64,000 bases of DNA from an uncultured Verrucomicrobiales bacterium (GTDB lineage Bacteria; Verrucomicrobiota; Verrucomicrobiia; Verrucomicrobiales; Akkermansiaceae). The notes beneath the pieces were generated by a model that saw nothing but the letters and a program-made list of their open reading frames with translations, was not told where the DNA came from and searched no databases. A program made the translations under genes and the position numbers. This document shows, piece by piece, positions 18,920 through 28,800 of the stretch. How positions within the stretch are numbered: position 1 is the first letter of the stretch; every line of letters starts with the position of its first letter. The stretch is from positions 38,057 to 102,056 of the forward strand of contig CASICJ010000023.1 of the NCBI GenBank assembly GCA_949373085.1, in the 5' to 3' direction.

Positions 18920-21520
18920 ATGCAGAAGAGAAATACACACCTAACTCATCGCACCATGTTTGCCTTAGCGGCACTCGTGATCGCGCCGCTCTCAGTCGAG
19001 ACCGGATACGGTCAAGAGGACTTGCTCATGCAAGAAACGATTCGCCGTCAACAGGACGTGGCTAAGGCCGACGAACTTCTTAACGAGGGTCGTGAGGCCT
19101 ACGGTAATAAGGAGTTCGAAACTGCGGTTCAAAAATATCGTGAGGCCCTCAATACCCTTCCGTTTGGAACCGCAACTAGCGATCGCCGCGGGTTCATTAC
19201 GAAAAGCCTCGAAGAAGGTTCCGTTGCGCTGACCCAACAGTATCGGCAGCAGGGTAAATATCAGGAAGCTCGCGATCTTCTCGAGGAGATTGACAAAAAC
19301 AATCCAGGGAACCCAGCTGCTAAGAAGGGCCTCGAGTATCTCGATGATCCCACTCGCACCGAAGTGGGCCTGACTTTTGAGCACACCGAGAATGTCGAGA
19401 AAGTTAGTCGTTCTCTTTACAAGGGTGAGAGCTATTACAACCTGGGTCTCTACGACAAGGCTGAAGAAGAATTTAAGCAGGTCCTTCGCACAGACCCATA
19501 CAACAAGGCAGCTCGTCGTTGGTTGGAGCGTTGTTCTTCGGTTAAGGCGGACTACTATCGTGCGGCTTACGATCAAACCCGAGCAGAGATGCTGATGCAG
19601 GTTGATCGTGCATGGGAACTCGCTGTTCCTCCTCTTGGTGAGCAGATCCGTCAAGGCCCTGATATTGATTCAGGTCAAGACCGTGAGCGTTCGATTATCG
19701 CCAAGCTCAACCAGATCATCATTCCTGATGTGAGGTTGAATAATATCACTGTGGAGGAGGCTGTAGAGTTTCTTCGCCTCCGCTCCATTGAGTTGGACAA
19801 CACCGTGATCGACGAAAGCCAAAAGGGTATTAACTTTGTGGTTCGTACTCCCAAGACTCTTGGTGAGGGCGGAGGAGCAGCTGGTGATGATGAAGCTCTT
19901 GATGGTGGCGACGGATTTGGTGATGCCACCGATCCGAATGCGATCCTGATCAAGAACCTTGAGTTGAGACAGGTTCCTCTACGCGTTGCTCTTCAATATA
20001 TCTGTGACGAGGCAAAGCTTCGATACAAGGTCGACGAGTTCGCGGTTACGCTTCTTCCAATCACTGAAGGTGAAGATGCGGATATTGTTCAGCGTCGCTG
20101 GACTGTTCCTCCAACATTCGAGACTTTCATCACGACGAGTGGTGGTGGTGACGGTGGCGGAGCCGGAGGTGAGTCTGATCCATTCGCTGCAAGCGATGAT
20201 AACGGTCCAGCCGGTATCGAGCCTCGCAAGGACATCGTGACTCTCCTCAAAGAGAATGGAGTTTCCTTCCCTCCAAATTCCTCTGCTAGTTTCCTGAAGA
20301 GTTCAAGTACACTAATTGTGCGGAACACCCCAACGAACCTCGAGTTGATCGACGGTATCGTTCAGGCTGCCATCAATGACACTCCCCGCCAGATTCGGGT
20401 GACCACCAAGTTTGTGGAGGTTTCCCAAGAAAATGGTGAAGAGCTTGGTTTTGATTGGATCGCAACTCCATTTGGAGTGGGTAGCAACTACTTCCTCGGT
20501 GGTGGCACTGTTGGAAGCGGAACTACTCGCAACAACACCGACTTTATTGGAACGGTAGATCGGGTAAACATCCCCGGGATTCCTGCTTCTCCTCAGGAGA
20601 ACGTCTCCAACATCGTGACCTCTAGCCTCAGAAGTGGTTCTGCCGCAGTCAATCGCAATAGCATCGATGCAATCTTGAACAATCCGACCCGGACTGCTCA
20701 GGCTAATAGTGTTGCTCCCGGCATCCTCTCCATGACTGGATTATTCAGCAGTGGTCAGGTTCAGATGATTATGCGTGGTCTCGCCCAGAAGAAAGGTGCA
20801 GATATTATGACCGCGCCAAGCGTTGTCGCCCTTCCGGGTCAAAATGCTACGATCGAGATCATTCGCGAGTTTATCTACCCAACCGAATATGAACCACCCG
20901 AGCTTCCTAACCAAGTTGGTGGCGGTGTCGGAAACCAGCAAGGTGGTGTTGGTGGCGGTGGCGGTGGTGCCGGTTTCCCTGTGACTCCTGCAACTCCATC
21001 GGCATTTGACACGAAAAATACTGGTGTCACGCTTGAGGTGGAAGCCCAGATCGATGCTAATGACAGCATCATTGAGCTTCGTTTCACTCCGACGATCGTC
21101 GAATTTGAGGGTTTCATCAACTATGGTAGCCCAATCACTGCTCCGGCGACTGACGCACTTGGAAATCCTGTGCAGATCGTGATCACGGAAAACCGCATCG
21201 AGATGCCAGTCTTCTCGGTTCGCAGTGTGAAGACCGGTCTGACTATCTATGATGGCTACACAGTGGCTGTTGGTGGTTTGATGCGTGAAGATGTTCAGAG
21301 TGTTGAAGACAAGGTGCCCATTCTTGGTGACTTGCCTTACGTTGGACGTCTTTTCCAGACCAAGGCTGAAAATCACATCAAGAGTAACCTCATCATCTTC
21401 GTGACTGCTGAAATCATTGATGCGACTGGTAAGCGTGTGAATGGCGGTGATACAGCGACTGCACCGCCCGTTGGTGGAGGTGCTGCTGACACTGCCCTTC
21501 CAAGTCTTCCAGGAGATTAA
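18920..21520 (+). CDS. Outer-membrane secretin, type II/IV (GspD/PilQ family, Amuc_1098-like)
   Basis: 866 residues. A signal peptide ends near GYGQ. TPR-like helices at about 35-210 are an unusual N-terminal addition for a secretin. They are followed by N-domains (IIPDVRLNNITVEEAVEFL; IDGIVQAAINDTPRQIRV) with two Gly-rich insertions, then the C-terminal secretin barrel: TAPSVVALPGQNATIEI, GVTLEVEAQI, the VPILGDLPYVGRLF signature and SNLIIFVTAEI at the end. It forms the outer-membrane ring through which a pilus or exoprotein passes. It is the last gene of the locus, followed by a strong terminator. No PilB/PilT ATPase, PilC or prepilin gene is nearby, so those must be elsewhere. Confidence 0.93.
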   Translation: MQKRNTHLTHRTMFALAALVIAPLSVETGYGQEDLLMQETIRRQQDVAKADELLNEGREAYGNKEFETAVQKYREALNTLPFGTATSDRRGFITKSLEEGSVALTQQYRQQGKYQEARDLLEEIDKNNPGNPAAKKGLEYLDDPTRTEVGLTFEHTENVEKVSRSLYKGESYYNLGLYDKAEEEFKQVLRTDPYNKAARRWLERCSSVKADYYRAAYDQTRAEMLMQVDRAWELAVPPLGEQIRQGPDIDSGQDRERSIIAKLNQIIIPDVRLNNITVEEAVEFLRLRSIELDNTVIDESQKGINFVVRTPKTLGEGGGAAGDDEALDGGDGFGDATDPNAILIKNLELRQVPLRVALQYICDEAKLRYKVDEFAVTLLPITEGEDADIVQRRWTVPPTFETFITTSGGGDGGGAGGESDPFAASDDNGPAGIEPRKDIVTLLKENGVSFPPNSSASFLKSSSTLIVRNTPTNLELIDGIVQAAINDTPRQIRVTTKFVEVSQENGEELGFDWIATPFGVGSNYFLGGGTVGSGTTRNNTDFIGTVDRVNIPGIPASPQENVSNIVTSSLRSGSAAVNRNSIDAILNNPTRTAQANSVAPGILSMTGLFSSGQVQMIMRGLAQKKGADIMTAPSVVALPGQNATIEIIREFIYPTEYEPPELPNQVGGGVGNQQGGVGGGGGGAGFPVTPATPSAFDTKNTGVTLEVEAQIDANDSIIELRFTPTIVEFEGFINYGSPITAPATDALGNPVQIVITENRIEMPVFSVRSVKTGLTIYDGYTVAVGGLMREDVQSVEDKVPILGDLPYVGRLFQTKAENHIKSNLIIFVTAEIIDATGKRVNGGDTATAPPVGGGAADTALPSLPGD

Positions 21521-21539
21521 CTCGGAGTAATTCTTTCAG

Positions 21540-21572
21540 AGCGGGGTCTGTGATACAGATCCCGCTTTTTTG
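21540..21572 (+). terminator. Rho-independent terminator after the secretin gene
   Basis: Hairpin AGCGGGGTCTGT / ACAGATCCCGCT (12-bp arms, one G-T pair) with a GAT loop, followed by TTTTTTG. It closes the 14.2-21.5 kb operon. Confidence 0.9.
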
Positions 21573-21624
21573 TTTTTGGGAGCCGGGGCTGGTATCTTGT
21601 AATATTTCAGGCGACTGTGTCCAT

Positions 21625-22227
21625 ATGCAAGTGTTTGCTCTGACCGGTGGGATTGCGACTGGGAAGTCGACGGCAGGGAAGATGATAAGTCGTCTGATGC
21701 CGACTTCCGTTTTTTTTGATTGCGACGAGTCAGTAAAATCTCTGTTGCAGAAACAAGAGGTTTTAGACGAGATTTCGGACGCTCTGGGGCAATCGGTGAT
21801 TAAGACTGACGGATCTCTGGATCGGGCGGCTCTGCGAAAACTTGTTTTCGACAATGAGATTTTAAGGGGAAAGTTGGAAATCATCCTACATCCAAAAGTG
21901 CGAAAGGAATGTCTTGAGAAACTAGATTTTTATTCTAAAACAAACCCAACGACGCTGTTTGTCGCAGATGTACCGCTTCTTTTTGAAAGCGGATTTGATT
22001 TTGGTCAGGAGCTAAATCTGGTCGTGGCTACTTCTCAAGCTACGCAACGGATTCGCCTCAAAGCCCGGAATCACTTCGAAGACAGGATGATCTCATTGAT
22101 TCTCAAAGCGCAGCTTCCTATTATGGAAAAGGTTGCAAGAGCGGATGTCGTTTTTTGGAATGAGGGGAGTCTCTCCATTTTGGAGAGACAACTCGCACGA
22201 TTCCTGAAATCCCTTTCTATTTCATGA
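21625..22227 (+). CDS. coaE: Dephospho-CoA kinase
   Basis: 200 residues from the ATG at 21625. The longer open frame to 21550 runs back through the terminator stem and is not credible. It phosphorylates dephospho-CoA in the last step of coenzyme A synthesis. The P-loop is FALTGGIATGKST at the very N-terminus; the acceptor-site region FDCDESVK and the lid region VADVPLLFESGFD follow. Its stop overlaps the start of rho (ATGA), so the two are translated together. A coaE-rho pairing is plausible as conserved in the lineage. Confidence 0.92.
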   Translation: MQVFALTGGIATGKSTAGKMISRLMPTSVFFDCDESVKSLLQKQEVLDEISDALGQSVIKTDGSLDRAALRKLVFDNEILRGKLEIILHPKVRKECLEKLDFYSKTNPTTLFVADVPLLFESGFDFGQELNLVVATSQATQRIRLKARNHFEDRMISLILKAQLPIMEKVARADVVFWNEGSLSILERQLARFLKSLSIS

Positions 22228-24005
22228 CTGACGAGCAAGAGCCTATAGAGCCTAACAAAGAAGTGGCTGCAAAACCTGTGGCCAAAAAAGCTGCCAAAAA
22301 AGCTGCCAAAAAAGCTGCCAAAAAAGCTGCCAAAAAAGCTGCCAAAAAAGCTGCCAAAAAAGCTGCTAAAGTCGCTAAGATTGAGGAGGCTCCAGAGTTG
22401 GAGCTCCATGTTGAGGCTGTTGTCGATGAGAATGAGGATGCGATGGCTGAAGCTGTCGCAGCCGAATTGGCTGCTGCAGAAGCTGCAGAAGCTGCAGTGA
22501 AGGCAGCTGAGGTTGCTAGGTTTGCGGCTGAGAAGGCGGCAAATGCGGCTCTTGAGGCGAAGAAAAAAGCAGTCTCCAAAAAGTTAGCCAAAAAGCAGGT
22601 TGAGGTGAAAGCCTCTCAGAAAATGGTAGAAGATGATGCGGAGGTCGATGCGCCGAAGAAAGAGGAAATTCCGGTGGTTGAAGAGACCGAAGCTAAAGAA
22701 GCTCCCAAAAAAGTGGAGACCCCTCCACCACCTCCGCCGGAGGTGCCAGTGCAGATCGATTTAAGTAAATTCCGGAGAGAGTCGCTGAGTGATCTTTATG
22801 ATGAGGTTGAGCGCTTGCCGGTTCGTATTCCCAACCGGGTGACCCGCGCCCAGTTGGTGTTCACGATTCTCTCGTGTTACGCGACCCATGGAACTCGCAT
22901 CGAAGGAGAGGGTGTTTTGGAATTTACAGGTGGGAATTATGCCATGATTCGGGATGAATCTCGTAGTTTCAGGGCCTCTCCGGATGATCTTTATGTGCCC
23001 GCTCAGATACTGCAGGAATACAGCCTTCGTGAGGGGCAGCGACTGAAGGTGTCAATCCGTGAACCTAATCATCGAGACAAATTTCTTTCGGTTCTCGAGA
23101 TTCTCGAGATCGACGGTGTGGCCTTGGTTGATCACGAGCAACCGACTCACTTTGATTCGCTAACATCACTTTTTCCGGAAGAGCGTTTTGTGCTTGAGGG
23201 GGCCGATGATGGGGCGGGGCTCGCGACGCGAGTGGTTGATCTTGTGGCACCGCTTGGAAAGGGGCAGCGAGGTTTGATTGTGGCGCCTCCCCGCGGAGGA
23301 AAAACGATTTTACTGAAGCAAATCGCAAAATCGATCCAGTTGAACTCGCCAGAAACCGAGTTGGTGATTCTTCTTTTGGACGAGCGTCCTGAGGAGGTGA
23401 CTGATTTTGAGGAAATGGTGGGTCAAAATGTTTTTGCTTCGACCTTCGACGAGCCTTCCAAGAGGCACGCTGAAGTTGCCAATCTTGTTTTGGAAAGATC
23501 TCGTCGACTGGTTGAGCAGGGGAAAGATGTTGTAATTTTATTGGATAGTTTGACCCGATTAGCTCGTGGCTACAATAATGCGTCACGTGGTGGTCCGATC
23601 GGCTCGGGAGGAGTTAGCCCCAAGGCGATCACGGAAACCCGCAAGTTTTTTGGTGCAGCCCGAAATATCGAGGAAGGCGGCAGCCTGACAATTTTGGCAA
23701 CTTGTCTGATTGAGACTGAGAGCCGCATGGACGATGTGATATTTGAGGAGTTGAAGGGAACTGGTAATATGGAAGTGCGTTTGGATCGCGAATTGGCTGA
23801 GCAGCGGATTTACCCTGCTATCCATATCCCCCAGAGTGGTACGAGAAATGACGATCGGCTTTATCATTCTGATGAATTGCCACGGGTGCAGGAAATCCGC
23901 CGTCATCTTGCCAGTTTGCCAATTGGCGAGGCCATCGATACCCTTTTGCGTAACCTGGCGCGCACAAAAACGAATACAGAACTTTTGTTGCAGGGAATGC
24001 GTTGA
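22224..24005 (+). CDS. rho: Transcription termination factor Rho with Lys/Ala repeat extension
   Basis: 593 residues against about 420 in E. coli. Residues 1-170 are an extra region: seven perfect AKKA-type repeats (about residues 20-47), then Ala/Glu- and Lys-rich stretches and a Pro-rich joint ([14 protein letters not shown]). The canonical Rho follows: N-terminal helix bundle ([11 protein letters not shown]), cold-shock RNA-binding fold ([18 protein letters not shown]), Walker A ([14 protein letters not shown]), Walker B region ([19 protein letters not shown]), Q-loop region ([13 protein letters not shown]) and R-loop ([13 protein letters not shown]). It is a hexameric RNA helicase that ends transcription. 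The basic repeat looks like histone H1 tails and probably adds nucleic-acid affinity, as inserts do in other phyla. It is translationally coupled to coaE. Confidence 0.96.
   Translation: MTDEQEPIEPNKEVAAKPVAKKAAKKAAKKAAKKAAKKAAKKAAKKAAKVAKIEEAPELELHVEAVVDENEDAMAEAVAAELAAAEAAEAAVKAAEVARFAAEKAANAALEAKKKAVSKKLAKKQVEVKASQKMVEDDAEVDAPKKEEIPVVEETEAKEAPKKVETPPPPPPEVPVQIDLSKFRRESLSDLYDEVERLPVRIPNRVTRAQLVFTILSCYATHGTRIEGEGVLEFTGGNYAMIRDESRSFRASPDDLYVPAQILQEYSLREGQRLKVSIREPNHRDKFLSVLEILEIDGVALVDHEQPTHFDSLTSLFPEERFVLEGADDGAGLATRVVDLVAPLGKGQRGLIVAPPRGGKTILLKQIAKSIQLNSPETELVILLLDERPEEVTDFEEMVGQNVFASTFDEPSKRHAEVANLVLERSRRLVEQGKDVVILLDSLTRLARGYNNASRGGPIGSGGVSPKAITETRKFFGAARNIEEGGSLTILATCLIETESRMDDVIFEELKGTGNMEVRLDRELAEQRIYPAIHIPQSGTRNDDRLYHSDELPRVQEIRRHLASLPIGEAIDTLLRNLARTKTNTELLLQGMR
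22281..22364 (+). repeat. Seven perfect 12-bp tandem repeats inside rho
   Basis: The unit GCCAAAAAAGCT occurs seven times without a mismatch, coding for Ala-Lys-Lys-Ala. Each unit contains A6. Perfect identity at the DNA level suggests recent expansion, and copy number may vary between strains without shifting frame. Confidence 0.97.
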
Positions 24006-24319
24006 ACAGATCAGATTTTTCCGGATTTCTGTTGGAGCAAGCCCGGTGGGAACTCGAAAATATGGGATTGCTCCTAAATTTTGGTGGGATGTAAAAAATC
24101 AGTTTTCATTTCAAAAAATCGTCAGTTTACGTTTCTTGAAAAATAGGCGAGTTCCTTTTTAATTTTGCGCTTGTCGCCTTTGACCATAGGAAGCTAACCT
24201 CCCGCAGGCATAACTCTAAGTATAGAGATGATTCAATCGACTGAAATCTTGAACACGAACGGTTTTTCGATTGATACGATCCCTATTCACATGTAAATGC
24301 ATTGCAAACACCTTCGAAA
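24006..24319. other. Non-coding interval between rho and a secreted protein gene
   Basis: About 314 AT-rich bases. I see no convincing open frame, no clear terminator for rho and no strong sigma-70 promoter. Only a weak candidate is present (TTGAAC near 24249 with TGATAC 17 bases on). The promoter of the following gene should lie here. Confidence 0.5.
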
Positions 24320-25831
24320 ATGAAAATCTTAAAAACTACGGCTCTGCTTACGGGCGTCTTTTCACTAGCTGCTCAGGCGCAGGAGGAATTCTTCGATCCT
24401 GGAGATATATCGCCGGGAGTAGTGAGTAACCTCGATCTTTTCTTTCGGGACATCAAAACCTTTAAGATGGTCGGACCTCGGGAGTCTGAGTTTTTAGGGG
24501 GTGAGTTGAGCGTTAATGTTCATGACGGTTATTTCTCGATCCTTGGTTGTTTAGCTAATAATGGCTTCTCGTATGTCACACCTAATATCACCTGTCCTAA
24601 TGGAACGAATGCTCTGGTCACAGCTGGCGACTTTGATGGGGATGGCGTCCGTGACGTTGGTACATATTTTTCGATCGCTCAGCCAGTTCCCGCCGCAAGT
24701 ATCGCACCGTTCAAAACTGACCTAGTCGAATTGTTTTCTGCTCCTCCGTCTGATCTCCCAAGACCCTTGAAGGGCTTCAATTGGCGAGATAATAGTACCA
24801 TTGTTTTTTACGATCTGATTAACGATCCCATCAATGGAGTTGGATATACAATATCCAATTATAATTCAGTCCGGCCTTATCTGCCGACTGAGCTCGAGCG
24901 CCAAAGAAGAGAGGTCGTTCCAGGAGTCTATATTTTTAAGTTCCCCGCCCTTGGTTCAACTGAAGAGAATCCGAATAATTTTTTCATGAGCGTAGCCCAC
25001 CGTGAGATGGTGGAAGCGGTGCCTGGGCCTGGCGGTGCAAGTGTTGGAGGAATTGACGTTGGAAATGATTTCCGAGTCACTAATGATGATCGTTGGCATA
25101 ATGGAGTGATGGAGATGGATCCTCGCCTTTTTTTCAACTTCAAATGGGAAGGTTTTAATCCACAAACTTTCGTAGGTAATGATCGAATTTTCTTTTCGGT
25201 TCGAAATCGTGAAACAAACTTAATAGTTTTTCCGCCCATTCCTGAGGACGCCCCACAGCTCCCTCAGTTGATTGGTAGCAGGACTCTTGGAATTCCGACT
25301 GGTTATGATTTAGGTCCAGACTTCTTTGGTCCAGGCCAAGAATTCGTGGTCGAAGTTTCGTTCGTTCGTGACGCATCGTCGGGTGGCTCGTGGGATCGTT
25401 CTAGGCGAAGGTTCCTTTGGGACATTGACCTCATTGATACTTTTGGCGGTTTCGTGCGTGAGGCTTTCGATCGCGGATCTCCTGAGGAGCTGATTGAACC
25501 GGATGCCGATTTTGATGGTGATGGTTACACCAACTTGGAAGAGTTTGGCTTTCAAACCAGTCCAACGGATCCTGCTTCAGTTCCTAACCCAACCCCAGTG
25601 CTTATCGGTAACGATCAGTGTTACTTGGAAATTGCTAAACGTCCGGCTATTGGATCACGTTTAGATTACATCATGCAATATTCCTCTGATCAGGAAAACT
25701 GGACCACGATTGAACAGGGCGACCCAAACTGGTTTATTGTATTTAATAATGACGAGAGAATTAGTGTGCTAAGTCGCTCAGCATATAACGCAAACCCTTG
25801 CTTCCTTCGTGTTCAGTTCGAGCAGAACTAA
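24320..25831 (+). CDS. Secreted protein of unknown function with calcium-type loops
   Basis: 503 residues from the ATG at 24320 (MKILKTTALLTGVFSLAAQA, a clean signal peptide). The TTG six codons upstream is an unlikely start. I do not recognise the main body. Two Asp-rich loops look like calcium sites: DFDGDGVRD (about 100-110) and DADFDGDGYTNLEEF (about 400), the second followed by a TSPTDP segment. The C-terminal 70 residues (IMQYSSDQENWTTIEQG) are the same kind of module that ends the protease encoded just downstream. Probably exported; a common sorting or surface-attachment tail is possible. 48 bases separate it from the protease gene. Confidence 0.75.
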   Translation: MKILKTTALLTGVFSLAAQAQEEFFDPGDISPGVVSNLDLFFRDIKTFKMVGPRESEFLGGELSVNVHDGYFSILGCLANNGFSYVTPNITCPNGTNALVTAGDFDGDGVRDVGTYFSIAQPVPAASIAPFKTDLVELFSAPPSDLPRPLKGFNWRDNSTIVFYDLINDPINGVGYTISNYNSVRPYLPTELERQRREVVPGVYIFKFPALGSTEENPNNFFMSVAHREMVEAVPGPGGASVGGIDVGNDFRVTNDDRWHNGVMEMDPRLFFNFKWEGFNPQTFVGNDRIFFSVRNRETNLIVFPPIPEDAPQLPQLIGSRTLGIPTGYDLGPDFFGPGQEFVVEVSFVRDASSGGSWDRSRRRFLWDIDLIDTFGGFVREAFDRGSPEELIEPDADFDGDGYTNLEEFGFQTSPTDPASVPNPTPVLIGNDQCYLEIAKRPAIGSRLDYIMQYSSDQENWTTIEQGDPNWFIVFNNDERISVLSRSAYNANPCFLRVQFEQN

Positions 25832-25879
25832 AGCCCAATTGCTCGTAACCCATCACTCCAATTTTCACCTCGATTTTCT

Positions 25880-28800
25880 ATGAAAAAGTCATCAATGACC
25901 TTCCTCACCCTCATCGCGCTGTCCGGCAGCTCGTTTGGTGATTCCGCGGCCTCTATCGTTAGCGGGCAAGCAAGTTCGGCCGGTAGCCACCAATTTTCAC
26001 AGGGCGGATTGATCAACAATCTCACCCTTTGCACCTACGAGCTCTGCCACCTCGACGAGTCGGGAAGACTCAAGATTTCTCCGGTTGCTGCTGGATCGAT
26101 CTCCGCAATCATATCTCAGGCTTCTGAGCCTGGGGGCGAAAAATATTTGGTTTTCTATCCTAGCGGCGAGCAGCGTAACCCGAATGCGCGACGCATCCTC
26201 CGCACCCACTATGTTGTGAAGCTTGCGAATGGCGCAAGCTTGCAAGAAGTGCAACAGCGTTGTGGCATCCACTCGATGACATTGGTTCGGGAAGGTTCTA
26301 ATCTAGCGATTTGCGAAGAAGAGTCCGCGGGTAAAGTCCTCGCTCAGCTTGCTCGTGTTGCGGCCGACCCAGAGGTAGTCACAGCAGAGCCTGTTTTTTC
26401 AAAAAAGAGGTTTAAGCGGGCGATCCCAAGTGATCCATTTTACGACACCGTCGATAATCCTCGTGAGGATGGGGCCTATCAGTGGAACCTTAGTAATATT
26501 GGTGTGAATGGGGGAGTTGCCGGTATTGACATTAAGCTGGAAGGCGCCTTAGACCGCGCGACAGGTCAAGGAGTTACGGTTGGAGTGATCGATGATGGTT
26601 TGTCAATCGACCACGCTGATCTCGCGGCAAATGCAACTGGACCTCACCTTAACTTACTTGAAGGTGATCTCGCTGATCCCACGACCTTTGACGCAACTCT
26701 GACCCATGGAACGAGCGTGGGCTCTTTGATCGCTGCGGCTTTCAATAATGACGAGGGAATTTCTGGAGTTGCTCCGAATGCGACGCTCTCCGGGATTAGG
26801 CTTCTCGGAGCGGATGGCTTAACGGACGATGTAGCCGAAGCAGCTTCTCTCTCTTTCGAAAATGATACCATCGATGTCTACAATTCAAGTTGGGGACCTG
26901 ATGACGCGATTCTAGATCTCGAACAGCCGGGGCCATTGACCCAGGCTGCGTTCGAAGACGGAAGTTTGTTCGGACGCTCTCGGCCTTCGACTCCCGGGAA
27001 TCCGAACCCTGCTGGTCTTGGAAATATCTTCGTGTGGGCTGCTGGTGATGGAGGAGAGATTGAAGATAACTCTAACTACGATGGCTACGCTAACTCGAAA
27101 TATACGATCGCGGTAGGTTCGATCGATGATGCTGGTCAGCGTGCCCTCTATTCGGAGAAGGGGGCGAACCTTGTGGTGGTTGCGCCTTCTGATGGTGGAG
27201 CTCAAAGCTTGCTCGCTGCATCTTACGGTCTGGATGTTGACGAAGATGATAACCCAATCCGAACTACCGAATATATTGGTGATTTTGGTGGGACTTCGGC
27301 TTCTGCCGCTTTGGTTTCAGGGGTGGCGGCAATGATGCTTGAAGAGAATGAGGACCTCACTTGGCGCGACGTTCAAGACATCCTAATTCGCACTGCCTTC
27401 AAGGTTGATGGTGAAAATCCCGAGTGGGTGACAAATGCAGCTGGGATTGATTTCAATCACAGTTACGGAGCTGGGCTCGTTGATGCTGCAGCTGCGGTTC
27501 AGGAGTCCTTCAGGGTGAATAGCGCGAATGATTTCCTTGGAGAAGCCGTTCAGCACTCTCGTTCGGCTTTCTTCTCGAGTGATTCTCGGGGAACTGCTGA
27601 AGAGCCAACTGGCGTGATTTCTGATAATACGGGTCGATCCCTTATCGCATCATTTGATATGACTCAAGCAGTGGATGGCACTCCCTTCGAAAACCTCCGA
27701 GTCGAGCACGTTGAACTCAACGCAACGATCATTACTCCGAATCGGGCTGACCTCGAGGTGGTTTTGATTTCACCAAATGGCACACAGAGTATTCTGGCTG
27801 AAACGAACGCTGACCATGAAGAGGATAGTATCTTTTTCTGGAATTTCATGACGGTTCGTAACTGGGGTGAAGGTTCCGCTGGAACATGGCTTGTCCGCGT
27901 GACCGATCGCATCTCCGGTAATCAGGCTGTCCTCAATAATGCAACGTTAACGATTAACGGAAGTGCAGATCCTGACGCACCGGTGAGTCAGGTTCCTCTT
28001 TTGACAAGTGCACGTTTCATTGATGTCAATCAAGGGGGAGTAGTTGACTATATTCTTGATACGTCAGGTGCAACGGAGATTCAGGTTGCTAATCTCCCTC
28101 CTGGCCTTGTTTATGATGCAAACGATCAGACAATCTCGGGAACTCCGACTGAGCCGGGGTTGTCTACTATCACTGTCGTTTTGACAGATGCAGAGGGCAC
28201 TCAGGCTGAGTTCCCCATCAACGTGATTGTCCGTCCAACCTCTGTGGCATTGGGTGATGCGGTTGGCCTTTCCGGGATTCCCGCTATCTTTGAAGGGAAC
28301 TTGCCTTGGGACTTCGAATTCACAGATACAAACGATGGTGATGTGGATAATCCACTCTCGGCGCGAAGTGCCGTCGGCCTCACTGATAATCAATCTTCAA
28401 CTTTTGGTTTCGATGGTTTGGCTAAAGGTGTTCTGTTATTCGATTGGAAGACTTCTTCGGAGGAAGGTGCCGATCGACTGTGGGTTAATCTTGGTGGAGA
28501 AGTCCCTCAAGTCTGGAAGGCCTTCATCAGTGGGGAGCGATCATGGGGTCGTTCTGCGATCATGCTTCCGGAAGAAAGAAATAACGTTCGTTGGACCTAT
28601 ACAAAGAATGGAGCTGAAACTGAGGGCGAGGATCGCGGGTTAGTTGATAATGTTGAGCTGATGACTATGGAAAAGTTTATAGAGGAGCTTAAGAGCGCTG
28701 GAAATATCGAAGGTTTTGACTTCGAGTTAGATAGCCGGGCTTTGTTCCTGCCAACGACTTTAGACGGAATTAGTCCTCCACAAGAGGGCGGTGCTCCAAG

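Noticed and set aside
22217..22591. Minus-strand Ala/Phe/Leu-rich frame across the rho repeat, looking like a membrane protein
   Set aside because: It is the complement of the Lys/Ala repeat (AAAAAAGCT read backwards gives Phe/Ala/Leu); the rho frame is certain.
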